Below are positions 22,311 to 36,340 of a stretch of 64,000 nucleotides of DNA, piece by piece. The stretch's first letter is position 1, and the number at the start of each line of letters is the position of its first letter. The stretch is from Tetracentron sinense. Lineage: Eukaryota; Streptophyta; Magnoliopsida; Trochodendrales; Trochodendraceae. The stretch spans positions 14,880,547-14,944,546 of the forward strand of contig CM026556.1 of NCBI GenBank assembly GCA_015143295.1, given 5' to 3'. A model generated the notes under the pieces. That model was not told where the DNA came from. It ran no database searches and saw only the letters and a list, made by a program, of their open reading frames with translations. The position numbers and the translations under genes are program-made.

Positions 22311-23277
22311 GTGGCTAGTCCAAAAACAGCTGCCTCATGTTGTCATAATAGGGAGATGATGCATGATCCTAGCAGGTCTAACCGGCTCAGCAACCTATAT
22401 ACTACTCCGAGTTCTTCACCAGTTTGGACTCCCTCAGCGCATCCCGGTAATAAACAGACTGTGAGATGATTTCATCAACTTCACAGTGCATTCTGAACGC
22501 CTCATTCGCCACTTCCAAGCAGAGTGGCGAATCTCTAGAAGAGAACAATGATCAGATTTGTGGTTACAACAGGACCATTAACTAATTCAGCATACCAACT
22601 GTGGGTGGAAGACCCTGACATTCTATCTAGTATACCAACACCAAGGGAACTGCTGATACCAGTTCAGCTCCATTAAGAGGAACCATACCCATAGCTGAAA
22701 TGATGCTTCCATAGAGAGATATATTCCTAGAAAGGCAGCTACAGATCTAGGAGAAAGAGAAAAGACCACGAAAAGCTCAATGAGCAGTCAAGCAGTAGGA
22801 AGCGGAGCAGAGTCACGAACTTCAAGTCATGCAGGAGCAGGTTGAGCAGCTCGAGCAGACAGTCCAGTCTCTCCAGAAGAGGCGCAGGGGCGATGCCAAA
22901 GAGATGACCGTCATCAGGGCCTAACTGTACTTCTACCAAGAATAGCTTGACAGTGTAAAGGTCGAGATGACCGATTGGATCCGACAATTCGGATTTCGAA
23001 TGTTCAATGCTATGGAAACAATTGACAACATGGAGGTTGAGATCACATCCCTCCAACAACAAATCATGGACCTCAACGGCGTGCCCCAACCACTTGACTT
23101 TGCCATCCCTGACGGACCTGCCTAGGATCGAAGTCTCTTTCTTTTCTTTGAGTCACACAGTCCTGTACTCACCAACTATGCATCAATGAAAATTCTTTTT
23201 CCTGTATTCTTAGTCTTGCAAATCATGCATAATCATGTTTAGCCTTTGCATTCTCTTCAGTTGCATGAGCTGACCCA

Positions 23278-24480
23278 TGATTCGCTCTATGACTGCAATT
23301 CTCGCAGAAGCAGCAGCCCTTAACACAGTTCTGATAGAGGTAGCAGTCATAGAGATAGCACCTAACAGTGCCCTATTAGAGAGCAACTCAGACTTAATGG
23401 CAGAACCTACAGATCAGCAGCAAAGAACCAGCGAGATCCTATAAGCTCATGACAGAGACATCACGACCATGCAACCTAAACTTGACAGTGTTCTAGAGTC
23501 TCTGAAGATTCTAATTAGTGCCCGAAACACCAAGCAACCTATTCATCAGCCTGATCATATATCTATCATCATACCTAACCCTGGATCTGCTACAGGCGGA
23601 GGTGACATGGAGTACGAGCACCTTGATGGGACAGAACAACCCAAGACATCTCACATCAATCAAGACATGCCATCTTCTTTCGACCCAATGTTGTCTCTCT
23701 GTGACCAGCACGAAGAGATTAAGCAGATGAAAGAAGAGATGAGATGAATGAAAGGCGCATCTACCAGCATCAGTCTATCTTTAGAGGACCTAACTTTCTC
23801 ATCAGGAGATTCTATTCTTGCAGGTTTCAAAGTACCAGACTTTGACAAGTACGATGACACAAGCTACCCAAAGCAACATCTACAGTTATACCCGGGGGAC
23901 ATGCTCCAGCACAACAAGAATCGACATCTTCTCATTCAGTACATCTAGAAAAGTCTTAAGGGGGCAGCCCTTACTTGGTGGATGTTTGTGGGTAAACAGA
24001 AGATCAAGACGTGGTGGACGGCATGGATAACTTTGTAGAACAGTATTCCTTTAACCAGGAGCTCCGACCTCAGAGGAGCCAGCTCGAACAAATGAGTCAG
24101 CGCAACAACGAATCATTCTTCGAATACGCCACCCGCTGGAGGGAAATGGCAGTAAAAATTCTGACTCTGATCCCTAAGGAGGAACTGACAAGCATGATAA
24201 TGGGCACCTTGAAGCAGCCCTACTCCACTCTCATGGTAATATTACCAGTGGTAGATTTTGGCACCATCATCAAGACAGGTGCACGTATAGAGACTGTCAT
24301 CAAGAGTGGGGCCATCCACTCCAATGTAGGGCTTGCTTCCTCCAAAACAACAACATCAACCAGCAGGAACAGTGATCCCAGGAACGAGAGAAAGAAAGAA
24401 GATGTATACATGGTGGCTTCAACAACACTCATCAGATTACCAGCTCCAGCAGCTCAGCCGTCAAAAACACCCAGCTAGCC
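23278..24480 (+). pseudogene. Ogre-like gag region, fossil
   Basis: This carries a retrotransposon gag domain. Recognisable stretches are FKVPDFDKY near 23827 and SQRNNESFFEYATRWREMA near 24095, both typical of Ty3/Tat gag proteins that form the particle core. It is interrupted in several places. Downstream (about 24640-25160) is the Pro-rich spacer usual before the protease in this group. Confidence 0.8.
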
Positions 24481-25399
24481 TGACCTAATTAGGGGCAAAA
24501 TTGTCAATAGGACTGACCCCCTAGAAACTTTACCCCTCTTCCCTACACACTCAGCCAACTTCTGGACTTTCTGACCAAGCAGGGTCTTCTTACTCTAAGA
24601 GGCCCTACTCCCCTCTTACCACCCGAAAAATGGAGTAAAAATTACAACGCTGATCATCACTGCACCTTTATCAAGGCCCAGACCATGCTACTGACTATTG
24701 CATTAGCCTGAAATGCGCCATCTAGGATCTTCTAGATGAGGGTAAGGTTGAACTGGCCCCTGACAATACCAGTATCAACCAGGCACCACTGCCCCCACAT
24801 AACAATCAGGTTAATTTCATTCAGTGAGAAGAGCCCAGGATAGGGCAACCGAGACACAGCGCACCCGCAGTCGATGACGGCATCATCAGACCTTTCTACC
24901 GGCCTCCAATTATAATCCCTCTTCCTCAATCCAATGTCCAGGCCGTCCAGGCAATAGTACAAATCTCTGCTCTTAAACCAAAAGAAGAGCAAATCGTCTA
25001 CACAATCCCATGTCTCACCAATTGGCCCACAGCTCCAGCTCAACCCTCCACCTCTTTTGGTCCCGTTAGGATCCCTTATATCCCCTCTCAGCCCTTTTAA
25101 CTCAACCATGTACCCGCTCCTCTCTCTCATCATTGAGAGTGAAAGCATAACCAATCTTACCCGATTGGGTGTATCAACCTCCAGCAGTTGAGCTGGCAAA
25201 AGGGAATGGAAAAGAGACAGAAAAAGTAAGGGTATCAGACCCAGAAGCAGCAGACTCTGTAGTTCTACTAAAAATCTTAGAAAAGGCGGAAGAATTCAAT
25301 ATAACACAACAGTTGAGTAAGACATTAGCCCAGATCTCTATCATGGGTCTTTTTCTGACTTCCGAGCAGCACAGGAAGTAACTCCTTCGGGTAATTAAC

Positions 25400-26425
25400 A
25401 GTGCTCATGTAACACCAAGCATTACACCCGAAAAGCTAGGGCATATGGCGGGGCAAGTGTTAGAGTCAAAAGTTATCTCCTTTATAGAAGAAGAAATATC
25501 GGATGGTGACAGGGACCACAACCGGGCTTTATACACTGCAGTACAGTGCATGGACATAACTTTATCATCAGTGCTCATTTACAATGGCTTCGACCTAAGC
25601 GTCTGCACTTTATCAACACTGCAAAACTTAGGTATGGATCTTAGTCAGATGAAGAAGAGACCCATGACAATCAGGGCTTTTAAAAACTCGAAAAGGCAGA
25701 ATCTGGGCGACATTGACCTGACCATCAGGGTCGGACCTGCTCAGTTTATTACAAACTTCCAAGTTGTGAATATGCCAACCTCATTCACTTGCTCCTCAGA
25801 AGGTCGTAGATCCACGCAGCCGAAGCCATTCCCTCCTCTCTCCACCAGAGAATCAAGTTTATTCAGGATGATCACATGGTTGTGATCCCAACAGAGGAGT
25901 TGGTGAGTTCATTCGAGGACATCCAGGAGCTAGGGCAGGGTAGGGTAGGGCATTGCCTTCATGACTTATCAATTCGAGCAGGTCAGCTCTATCGCCCAGA
26001 TAGAGGAACAGAACAACAAACGAAGTCCGCCATTTGTCAGGATGATGGCCAAGATTAATTACCAGCCAAGGTTAAGCTTGGGAGTCCGAAACCAGGGAAT
26101 GAAGAAGAGATATATACCTCCTCATTGCAATCCACCATTTGGATTGGGATACAAGCCCAAGTTTGAAGACTATCTCCATGCTAACAAAGAAGAATCGCCG
26201 GTCGACGAAACCAGAACCTCGACCCCACATATCTGTAACATTCCCAGTTGGAACCTTCCAACCTTCTCCCAATACCCCTTTTACACTAGTTGTAGATGTA
26301 TCAAACCTCCAGCCCAATGCTGAATCTTCAAGGATTCCAAATCCAGAAATTTTCAGCATGGCCCAGATGTTCGACGAGCTGACTGTCGAAGATGTCGTGG
26401 AAATAGAAGATCCAGCGGGAGAGTA
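25400..26425 (+). pseudogene. Ogre-like protease and spacer region, fossil
   Basis: The stretch around 25530-25790 (YTAVQCMDITLSSVLIYNGF then STLQNLGMD) corresponds to the aspartic protease region of Tat/Ogre polyproteins. The following GLGYKPKFED segment (about 26140) is also characteristic of the lineage. The region is broken and is cut by the copia insertion shortly afterwards. Confidence 0.7.
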
Positions 26426-26503
26426 GATCTACACCCTCTCCAACAGCGTCGAAGCATCATTCAGTCGCCGACCACTAATCCATTGGTGGACCGAGGCTCT
26501 AAC

Positions 26504-27998
26504 TGTTAGCGTCAGGGTTACAACCATGAGTACCCCTCATAATTTTGATAATAACATAATAATGAAATGAAATACTTGGTTCTAATAATCCTGTTTAAGT
26601 GCTTGAATATTTCAGAATACACAGTTGATAGCACTCCAATTATGAAAAAGGATGAAAGATCACCCAAGAGGAAGCTCAACTCATTGTATACAAGTTGAAG
26701 ATCCAAGATATGACCATAGTCCAAGTTAGGTCCATTGAAGACAAAGGCAAATCACAAGACCCAAGACAAGCAATGATCAACTCTCAAGTAGTTTCAAATG
26801 TAAATTTTTTTATTGAGAGTACATAGGACTTGTGTAAGAAGTCCTCAAAAGAGTGGTAAGTTAAAAAACTCAAGAATCATAGATTGACCATAGGAGCCTA
26901 GGACATCTTTAGGAATCATTCTAAGGCTCTAAAGCATCATAAAATAATGTTAAATCATAGCTAAAAAACCTAGGAAATCAATCCCATCTCCTTGGCCTGA
27001 TCCAAAACAGAATTCAGATTTTTTACTTTGAATTCGTCGATGAATTCTCAGGATAAGCAGAATTCGACAACGAAGCCATGACAGTATTTTTTTAAATTCA
27101 TTCTGTCTTCTGTATTTGACGACGAATTCTCAGATAGGATTGAATTCGGAGACAAATTTATGACAGTATTTTTAAAAAATCCATTCTGTCTTCTGAAATT
27201 CAGCGACGAATTCAAGTGGAAACCCCAATTCGTCGACGAAATTTTGTCTAAAACTGAAAAATCGTTGTAACGGCTAGTTTTCAATGGATCAAAGAGCATT
27301 TAATGAACCTTCAACGGCTTTATTGGATCAAATGGTATAAAAGAAGTTCATTTATGAACTAATAACAACTCTTGATCACATCAATAACTTCTATTGATCA
27401 CTCATTCATTGCTTTTGGTTCTCACTCACTCTCATACTTAGAAAATTCCCAAAATCTCTCTTGAGCTCCTTCAACTCTAATTTCTTTTGAGAGACTTTAT
27501 TGGAGTTTGTGTTTCACTCTTATCCAGCTCATTTAAGGAGCTTTTATTTCAGATTTTTGATTCCAAACTTATTTATTGAGACCAGTCAAAAATCTAGGAT
27601 TCTTGCATTGAAGTTGCTGTTTCAGTTCTATCAAGAGAGGATAGTGCTCTTGAAAGGTTTCAACTCGGCCTAAAGGAGAGCTTGTAAAGGTAATATCTCA
27701 ACCTATAAGAGAGATTGTAACAGTTTGGACTCCACCTGTGAAGGAGCCTGTGCGATTAAGGAATCGTGGTGAATCCTCTAGCTAGAAGCTTGAGGCGGGG
27801 AGTAGGCTGGTTTACTGAACCTCATGAATAAATTCTGAGTTTGTACTCTCTTTATCTCTCTTCTCCTTTCTTACAATATTTCTGTTGTTTTACTTGCTGC
27901 ACTTTTTATTTATTCCGTATTTTGAACTTATTGTTCATAAAATTTTAAAACTGCCATAGACCTTATCACCCCCCTTTAGGGTCATTTCCTGGCCATCA
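26504..27998 (+). repeat. 5' LTR of the copia element
   Basis: About 1.5 kb, TG...CA, with TATA box tataaaag at 27336. About 90-310 bp upstream (27025-27245) lies an array of GAATTCGTCGACGAATTC-type boxes in several variants. The LTR is followed by the PBS. Its partner at 43955-46641 is the same apart from a solo LTR inserted in it. Confidence 0.92.
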
Positions 27999-28000
27999 AT

Positions 28001-28012
28001 TGTATCAGAGCT
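28001..28012 (+). other. Copia PBS
   Basis: 'tgtatcagagct' just after the LTR resembles the usual plant initiator-Met tRNA priming site (tggtatcagagc). Confidence 0.75.
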
Positions 28013-28057
28013 TAATACTCTAAATAGATCTAAAAAATATGAGTAATCGATTTTATA

Positions 28058-29780
28058 ATGGCAAACAACATTTTTGCAACAAGCCTAGGAGAAGGACAGT
28101 CCACCACTAGATCTCCATTATTTAATAGAGAAAATTATAACTATTGGAAAACCAGAATGAAGTATTACATCCAAGCTCTAGATTATGAGTGTTGGAGAGT
28201 AATAGTCAATGACTGTCACCTTCCCACAAAAATTGTGGATAATGTTAAAATCCCTAAGATAGAGGAAGAGTAGAATGAAGCTGATATTAATCTCATTCAA
28301 ATCAATGCTAAAGATATTAGCAACCTCTATTATGCATTAAGCCCTCAGAAATTTAATAGAGTTTCCGGGTGTGACTCTACTAAAGAAATATGGGATAAAC
28401 TGAAAGTCACATATGAAGGGACTAATTAGGTTAAATAAGAAAAGATTAGCATGCTTGTTCACAAGTATGAATTATTTAAGATGGAAAAAAAAGAATCTAT
28501 TGGTGATATGTTCACCAGATTTACTAACATTTTAAATGGTCTATAATCTTTGGGTAAAGTGTATTCAAATGTATAAAATGTGCGAAAGATTCTGAGATCA
28601 TTGCCCAAGGAATGGACTCCAAAAGTTACAGCAATCCAAGAAGCTAAGGATCTCACCAGGCTACCTATGGATGAGTTGTTGGGTTCTCTCATGACTCATG
28701 AAGTCATAATGAAAGATCAACTGCCTGATGAACCAAGAGTCAAGAAAGGGCTGACCCTCAAGACTACTCAAGTTGAAGATAGTGATGAGGAATCCAACAG
28801 TGATGATGAAGACATAGCCTTAATGGCAAGAAGGTTCAAAAGGTTTCTCAAGCATAAAAAGAACTTCAAAAAAAGACCATACAAAAAGGAGTTCTCAAAA
28901 GAGGTGAATAAGACTGAATCAAGCAAGAAAGAACCCCTCACTTGCTATGAATGCAAGAAGTCAGGCCACATAAAGACTAACTGCGCTCAACTCAAGAAGA
29001 GCCAATGATTCAAGAAAAAGGCTATGATGGCTACTTGGGATGACTCAGAAGGAAGTATGTCAGAAGATTCCAGTGATGAAGAGGTGGCAAACTTGTTCCT
29101 CATGACAAATGAGGATGAGGTAACTTCTTCCCCAAATAATTTTCTTTCATATGATGAAATAAGAGAGGCATTTGATGAACTTTACATTGAATTTGGTAGA
29201 ATAGCTAAATTAAATAAATCTTTTAAAAATGAAATTCATGCTCTCACACATTTATGTGAAATTCTGTAAAAAGAAAAGAGTGTGTTAATGAATGAGAATG
29301 AAAAATTGAGTAAGAAATTAAATGAAATTCAAGATTCTCCTCATGACTCATCTTGTGAATGTGATGAGTTAAAAGTAAAAGTGAAAGACTTGACTAATAC
29401 CATTCTCACATTCACAAATGGTCAAAAGAACCTAGAAAGACTCTTAAGACAACAGAGGTGTGTTTTTAACAAAGCTAGACTTAGCTATAACACATTTTCA
29501 AAACAAAAAGATTATCAAAACTTCTTTACAAAAGTAAGTAGTAACCAAACTCCACCTTCTACTTCATTCTATAATGGTAAAATAGTTAGAAAAATTTGGG
29601 TTTCAAAAGGGACATCTTCTCTTTCAAATACTGACCATAAAGGACCAAGAATGATATGGGTTCCCAAGGGAACTAATCCTCACAAATCAAAATCGAAATC
29701 AATTTGGGTTCCATCCAAAACAGTTTGGGTATCGGGGGGAAAGTATCTGGGAGTTACTTAAATTGGTGGTGTAGGTATGC
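28058..29780 (+). pseudogene. Copia gag region, fossil
   Basis: It begins with a typical copia gag start (LFNRENYNYWKTRMKYYIQ near 28118) and has a CCHC zinc knuckle (CYECKKSGHIKTNC at about 28950). A long charged coiled-coil tail with repeated IWVPKGT-like units (about 29600-29755) follows, as in SIRE-type gag. It is broken in places. The solo LTR at 29810 separates it from protease and pol. Confidence 0.88.
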
Positions 29781-29809
29781 TTCAAGTCAAGGACTTCCAA
29801 GACAACATG

Positions 29810-31531
29810 TGACGCCTCGAACCCGTGCCTTAGGGAATATTGTTCTAAGACGTGTGCCTGTTCATCATTAACACATAGCAGAAGACTTATGCCCGCCAAA
29901 AGTACGGTAAATTTTAAACTTCTTATCAAGACCTTAAAAGCAATTATAATTGGTCACCACAATAAAAACAAATACCTATATTAAGTACCATTAAGTCTTT
30001 TACAAAAAAAAAATCTATCATAAGCCAAATATAGTTGTTTACGATTTCCCCAAATGTTCTTCTAAGTCCAGAGTCAACGAATTACAGCGTCTTGATCTGT
30101 TGAAATGAGATGTCAGTGAGCTATGAGGCTCAGTAAAATTCTTAATCCTTCTAACTATATTCCATGCATCATTGATAACAGTAACATAAGAGAATTAGCA
30201 GTTCAAGTTATATTACCTAAAATAGCATATGCAAGAGCATAATAAAGCAACAATAATATCAAGAAACATAACCGCATAAATCCTAGCTTATCAATTCACA
30301 CAAGTTTCATTCATATGACAACCCATGGTCATTCAAGACCAGACCTTAGTCCATTTACGACCGTACCCTAAGTCATTCAGACTCAATACAACCCTAGACC
30401 CATAGACCTAATACAACTTTAAATATGTAGACTCACTATATAGCCCGGGTCTTCACCCATTAGGACTAATTGTCCTAATTAAGTCGACTTTAACATTTTT
30501 ACTGTGTGGTCACTATCTCTCCTAATCGTCAGTCATAGAGGCACCCCGGCAATTTGGCCTATTGCATTTCTGGCTACAACAATGGAGGCACCCTGACGCT
30601 CTACGGACGTCATCTCTCCTATTAAGTCAATGGAGGCACCTTGGGCCTTACTGGACACTGTCTCTCTTGACTTACGGCCCAGGGGAGGAACCCCGATAGC
30701 ACTGTTACCGTCTCTCCTGACCTAACCAACTGGAGGTACTCTGGCTATACACCATAACATGTTAAGTCACTTAACTGACAACACTGGGACATCGACATCT
30801 CCTAACCTAACCACTATATGAACCCCAATTATATACCGCCTCTCTAGACAAGCAACCGAGGGCACCATGACTCCCAAGACTTATAGCCTTTGAGTTTGTA
30901 TTTTTAGCTCATGGTAACAGAAATCCATCTCCACAAGACTTCTAACATAAATCAAACATCTATTTTGTTTACAAAAATAAATACATGATCAAAGTTCATA
31001 GTATCCAACTAAATCATCATTCATGCTTCTTCACAATTTCTTAACCGAACTATAGAATAAATAAGTCATAAAATCTACATGGATTCAAACCTAAACCATC
31101 TCATAGAATTTATTTATTTATTTCATAACACTTTTTTTTTTAAATTAAGCATGCAAATAATGAGCTCAACTTGGATTTTATAGTCACAAAATATTAACTC
31201 ACAAAAGCCTCTTGGTTTCCAAAATATTAACTCACAAAAGCCTCTTGGTTTCCAACTCTAAACATGTCATAAACTAGATTTCATCTCAAACTTGTAATTA
31301 TATAATATTTTTTTTTAAGTCATGAAACTCTTTTGTTTTCAACCCAAATGGAACAAGGTAATGAATCTCAACTCTATTTTGAAATAGCAAAATTTTAATT
31401 TATAAAACCCTTTGTTTTCAACCCATATCAAGCATACTTGACTCAAGTTTTGGATTTCAAAACATTCCATTCGATAACTTAAAATTTCTATTAGATTTAT
31501 ATAATCAAAAATCAAACTCATAATAATAATA

Positions 31532-31591
<60 letters not shown>

Positions 31592-32729
31592 TTAGAATCA
31601 TACAAAAAAATCATTTTGTTCCTAAACTCATTTCAAGTCAAGGATCCAAACAACACTAAAAGAAAAAACATAGAACTTATTTCCAATATTCAAGACATTT
31701 CTTAGTAATTTACACAACCCTAACTCATTTCAAGCATTTAATTTATTTCTAATAATATGTGAACACAAATATTCAAGTTTCCATAAATCATAAACCTTTC
31801 AAGTTTTCATAAACCACAACATTTCAAGTTTCCATAAACCCCCATCTGCAAATTATTGTTCCTTAGTAGCAATTGTTTAAGCATTTGATTGACCCCTATG
31901 AATTCATACATAAGTCTCTTGAGTTTATTCCCTAAGATTTGAGTTCAAGTATACTCTAAAATCTAAGGGTTCTTAAACCCCCAAATCAAAGTCACAAAAT
32001 ACCAATTTATCATCTCATTTCCTAAATCAAAATTATACCACATGAGTTATTCAACCCTATCTTCCCATAATCATCAATTAAGTAATAACTTTTAAAAACA
32101 CTCAATGATTCTATAATAAGATGGAAAATAAGGTAGAAGATGAGAGAAATCTACCTCTTGATGATGCTTTGAAATCCTAAAATGAGGCCTCCTAAGATCA
32201 CTCCTTGAGCAAGCACAACCCCCTTTCTTCTTCCCTTCTTCTACTTTCTCTCATTTATTTCCTCTTTCTTTCTTGCTCTCTCTCTCCCTAGGATTTTTGT
32301 GAGACTCTCCCCCAAAAGGGGTGTGTGTGCATAAGAGAAAAAGAGAGGGAGAAGGTGACGTGTGGGAGTGAGGGAGAGGTGAGGGAGTGATGTGAGGGAT
32401 GAGAGAATGAGATGATGGGGGGTGGTGAGGTGTCAAGCAACCATACCCCCCCTCATTGACTTTTTTTTTCCTTTTGAAATTAGTCATTCACCCATCATCA
32501 TTGTACCTTATGTACTTTGAGAAGTCAACCCATCACCTCCTTGTACCTTAAGTACTTGACTTGACTTAACCATGGTTAAGGTCTCTTGTTAAACCTCAAT
32601 ATTATTAATTTAATTTAATTGGCCTAATTAAGGGTCCAAATTATTTTAATATTAATCTTTTAATTAATTATGCTAATTAACAAAGATCAAGGTCTCAAAT
32701 TTTATTTCAAAATTCTGGATCGTGACACA
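29810..32729 (-). repeat. Solo LTR (Ty3 family, 'A'), minus orientation
   Basis: Perfect 5-bp duplication acatg at 29805-29809 and 32730-32734. Read on the minus strand it starts TGTGTCACGATCC and ends GAGGCGTCA, about 2.9 kb. Its layout matches the other three Ty3 solo LTRs here. Inside are about seven degenerate 'ggaggcaccctgac' units (30535-30860), a long (ATT)n run (about 31535-31590), and a perfect CTTAACCATGGTTAAG palindrome (32565-32580) beside two 'ttgtaccttatgtacttga'-like units. The frames within it are not genes. Confidence 0.85.
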
Positions 32730-35700
32730 ACATGGTTCTTGGACAGTGGATGTTCAAGACATATGACTGGGAACAAATAGTTATTTGCATCAATCACTCC
32801 AAAGGATGGTGGACATGTGACATTTGGAGACAATGCTAAAGGGAAGATAATTGGCATAGGTAATATTGGTAAGAATAAATCTATCTTTATTGAAAATGTA
32901 TTACTTGTAGATGGTCTTAAACATAATCTCATTAGCATTAGTCAAATTTGTGATAAAGGATTAAATGCCTCATTCAAATCAAATATTTGCATAATTAAGG
33001 ACAAAGATAATCTAAACAGCTTGTTTGTAGCACATAGAAATGAGAATGTTTACACATTAGACTTTAATGAACTTAAATCTCAAAATATGATATGTTTTTC
33101 AACTATAGATGAAGCAAGTTTGTTATGGCATAGAAGACTAGACATGCTAGCATGGATCTTTTGTCTAAACTTTCTAAAAATGAATTAGTTAAAGGATTAC
33201 CTAAAACTAAATTTATTAAAGACAAAATCTGTGATGCTTGCCAACTTGGAAAACAAATAAAATCTTCATTCAAAACAAAGAAAAAGATTTCATCACTAGG
33301 CCTTTAGAACTTTTACATATGGATCTTTTTGGTCCAAATGAAGTAGCTAGCCTAGCTGAAAAAACTTATGCTTTTGTAATTGTGGATGATTTTTCAAGGT
33401 ACTGTTGGGTACTATTTATTTCTCATAAAAATGAAGCACCTTCTCTATTTAAAAAATTTTGTAAAAGAGTTCAAAATGAAGAAGGTTATTCCATTAACAA
33501 CATAAGAAGTGATAGAGGATGAGAGTTAAAAAATAAAGAGCTTAAATCATTTTGTGATAAAAATGGTTTTAACCATAATTTTTCAGCTCCTAAAACTCCA
33601 CAACAAAATGGTGTAGTAGAAAAAAAGAATAGATCTCTTCAAGAAATGGTTACAACTATGCTTAATGAAAATAAACTACATAATTATTTTTGGGCTGAAG
33701 TCATTAATACCTCATGTTGTGTAATTAATAGAGTTGCTATAAGAAATAAGCTAAATAAAACTTCCTATGAGCTTTAGAATGGAAGAATTCCTAGTAAAAG
33801 TTATTTTAAGGTGTTTGGATGTAAGTGCTTTATACTTAATGATAAACAACATCTTAAGAAATTTGATGCAAAATCTGTTAAAGAAATTTTCTTAGGATAT
33901 TCTACAAATAGCAAAGCTTATAGAGTATTTAATAAGAAATCTTTGGTTGTTGAAGAATTAATCAATGTGGTATTTGATGAATCTAATCCATTTAACAAAT
34001 CTTCTAATAATGATGATATTGATGAAATTGAAAATCTTCCAAAAGAAATATCCAACTTAGAAATTAATAAAGAAAATAAAGATGATCAAGAAAAGGAAAA
34101 TTCAAATGATAAATCCATTGACGTAGAAAATGAGGAAGAAAATGAAGATGAAGAATCCTATCAACTTCCTAAAGCTTGAAAATTAATAAAAGATCACCCT
34201 AAGAACCTAATACTTGGTAATATGGAACAATGAGTTAGAATAAGAAGAAATCTAATGAACCTTGCATTCCTAAGTCAAATTGAACCTAAAAATGTCTTAG
34301 AAGCTATTGAAGATGAATCTTGAGGCATTGCTATGCAAGAAAAATTAAATCAATTTGATAGAAATCAAGTGTGGGATCTAGTGCCTAGACCAAATGACAA
34401 ATCTATTATTGGTACAAAAGGGGTCTTTAGAAATAAAAAAGATGAAAATAGAAATGTAATTAAAAACAAAACAATACTAGTAGCTCAAGGTTACAACCAA
34501 GAAGAGGACATAGATTATGATGAAACATTTACCCCGGTTGCTAGACTAGAAGTTATAAGAATGTTACTTGCATTTGCTAGTCATAAAGAATTTAAATTAT
34601 TCCAAATAGATATAAGAAGTGCATTTCTTGATGGATATATTAATGAAGAAGTATATGTGAATCAACTACCTTGTTTTGAAAATCATAAATTCTCAAATCA
34701 TGTATATAAGTTAACTAAAACCTTATATGGATTAAAGCAAGCTCCAAGAGCTTGGTATGATAGGCTAAGTATTTTCTTAATTGAAAATGGATTCACAAGA
34801 GGTAAAATTGATACAATTTTATTCATAATGACCAAAAATGATGATATGCTAATAATTCAAATCTATGTAGATGACATCATATTTGGATCAACAAATGAAT
34901 CTCTTTGTAAAATGTTTGCTAAAACAATGCAAAAAGAATTTGAAATGAGCATGATGGGTGAACTAACATTCTTTTTAGGACTTCAATTAAGCAAACCAAA
35001 CAAGGAACATTTGTTAATCAAGTTAAATATACTAAAGAATTACTTAAAAAGTTTGGAATGAAAAATACTAAAGTAATGGATACACCTATGAGTCTATCAA
35101 CCAAACTTGATAAAGATGAAAAATAAAAAAATGTTAATGAAAAACTTTATAGAGGCCTGATTGGAAGTCTTTTGTATCTCACTGCAAGTAGACCTGACAT
35201 TATGTTCAATATTTGCATTTGTGCAAGATTCTAATCATGTCCAAAAGAATCTCATTTAACTGTTGTAAAAAGAATTTTTAGATATTTACTTGACACAATT
35301 GATTTAGGCTTATGGTATCTTAAAGACACAAACCTAGATCTAATAAGTTATTCAGATACAGACTTTGCTGGATTTAAAGTGGATAGAAAAAGCACCAGTG
35401 GAACTTGTCACTTTCTAGGACATTCTCTTGTTTCATGGTTTAGTAAGAAACAAAACTCAGTGGCTTTATCCACAGCTGAGGCTGAGTATATGGTAGCTGG
35501 ACTTTGTTGTGCTCAAACTCTGTACATGAAACAATAGCTAGAAGACTTCAAACTTATGTACACTAAAATTCCTATTAAGTGTGATAATACTAGTGCAATT
35601 TGTATGACTAAAAATCTCATTAAACACTTAAGAACTAAACACATAGAAATAAAATATCATTTTATAAGAGATCATGTGTAAAATGGAAATGTTATCTTGG

Positions 35701-35815
35701 AGTTTGTAGATACAATTAATCAGCTTGTTGATATGTTTACCAAACCCCTTCAATCTGATAGGTTTAGTTCTTTGAGAAGAGAATTGGGTATGGGTATTCT
35801 TAGTGAGCTAATCTA
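32730..35815 (+). pseudogene. Copia pol (protease, integrase, RT, RNase H), fossil
   Basis: Recognisable in order: protease active-site text WFLDSGCSRHMTG (about 32735), the integrase zinc region and core (about 33120-33760, with ELLHMDLFGP), RT from about 34360 (QVWDLVPRP, FTPVARLE, LYGLKQAPRAWYDRL, YVDDIIFGS) and RNase H near 35350-35800 (SYSDTDFAG, ALSTAEAEYM, the end MFTKPL). The order protease-integrase-RT-RNase H is that of Ty1/copia. The YVDD and LDSG sites are visible, but the frame is broken in several places, so it is not functional. Confidence 0.9.
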
Positions 35816-35989
35816 ATCATGAACAAAAGTGATCAAAAATTGAAAATTTATGAATCAATGCGTTATAAATTGTTCAATCTTGATTTGATATTGATTTAAA
35901 TGCCTTATAATGGTTTTGGATGCTTTAATGAACCAATGGTTTCAAGAAAAATAGTTGAAAAATTTAAGAGAAATAATTTCTTCAAATTC

Positions 35990-36340
35990 ATAAATGAATT
36001 CGGCAACAAATTCAGTCTAAACTTTGATTTCGGTGATGAATCAATGAGTTTCTATGAAAACAGAATGTTTTATGTACTCATTTTGGTGACGAATGAAGGA
36101 AGATCATCCATTTCGTCGACGAAGTCCATCCGAAAATGAAATTAGTAGGTTTCCTGACTTGATTTCGGCGACGAAATCTGGCCTGAAGCTCATTTCGGCG
36201 ATGAAATAGGTCGTGGGTATAAATAAAAACCCCAAATCCGATTTTTTTAGACCTAGTTTTTCCCTCCTAGCTCCTGTTCCATTGCTTCTGCACCAAAATC
36301 CACTCCAAATCCTTCCAAAATCATACCCTAATCTGTGATC
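35990..36340 (+). promoter_or_regulatory. Internal promoter-like region upstream of the copia accessory ORF
   Basis: Between the pol end and the accessory ORF lie about six 'tttcgtcgacgaagt' / 'tttcggcgacgaaat' boxes (about 35996-36210), closely related to the boxes in this element's own LTRs. They are followed by TATA-like tataaataaaaacccc at 36218 and then the ATG at 36341. The spacing of boxes to TATA copies that of the LTR, suggesting a separate transcript for the accessory ORF. This is inferred from sequence layout only. Confidence 0.5.

Noticed and set aside
29810-32729. A separate non-LTR or hAT insertion in the copia element (8-bp flanking match)
   Set aside because: The apparent 8-bp match includes terminal LTR bases. 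A TG...CA element with a 5-bp acatg duplication fits better, and the layout matches the other Ty3 solo LTRs.
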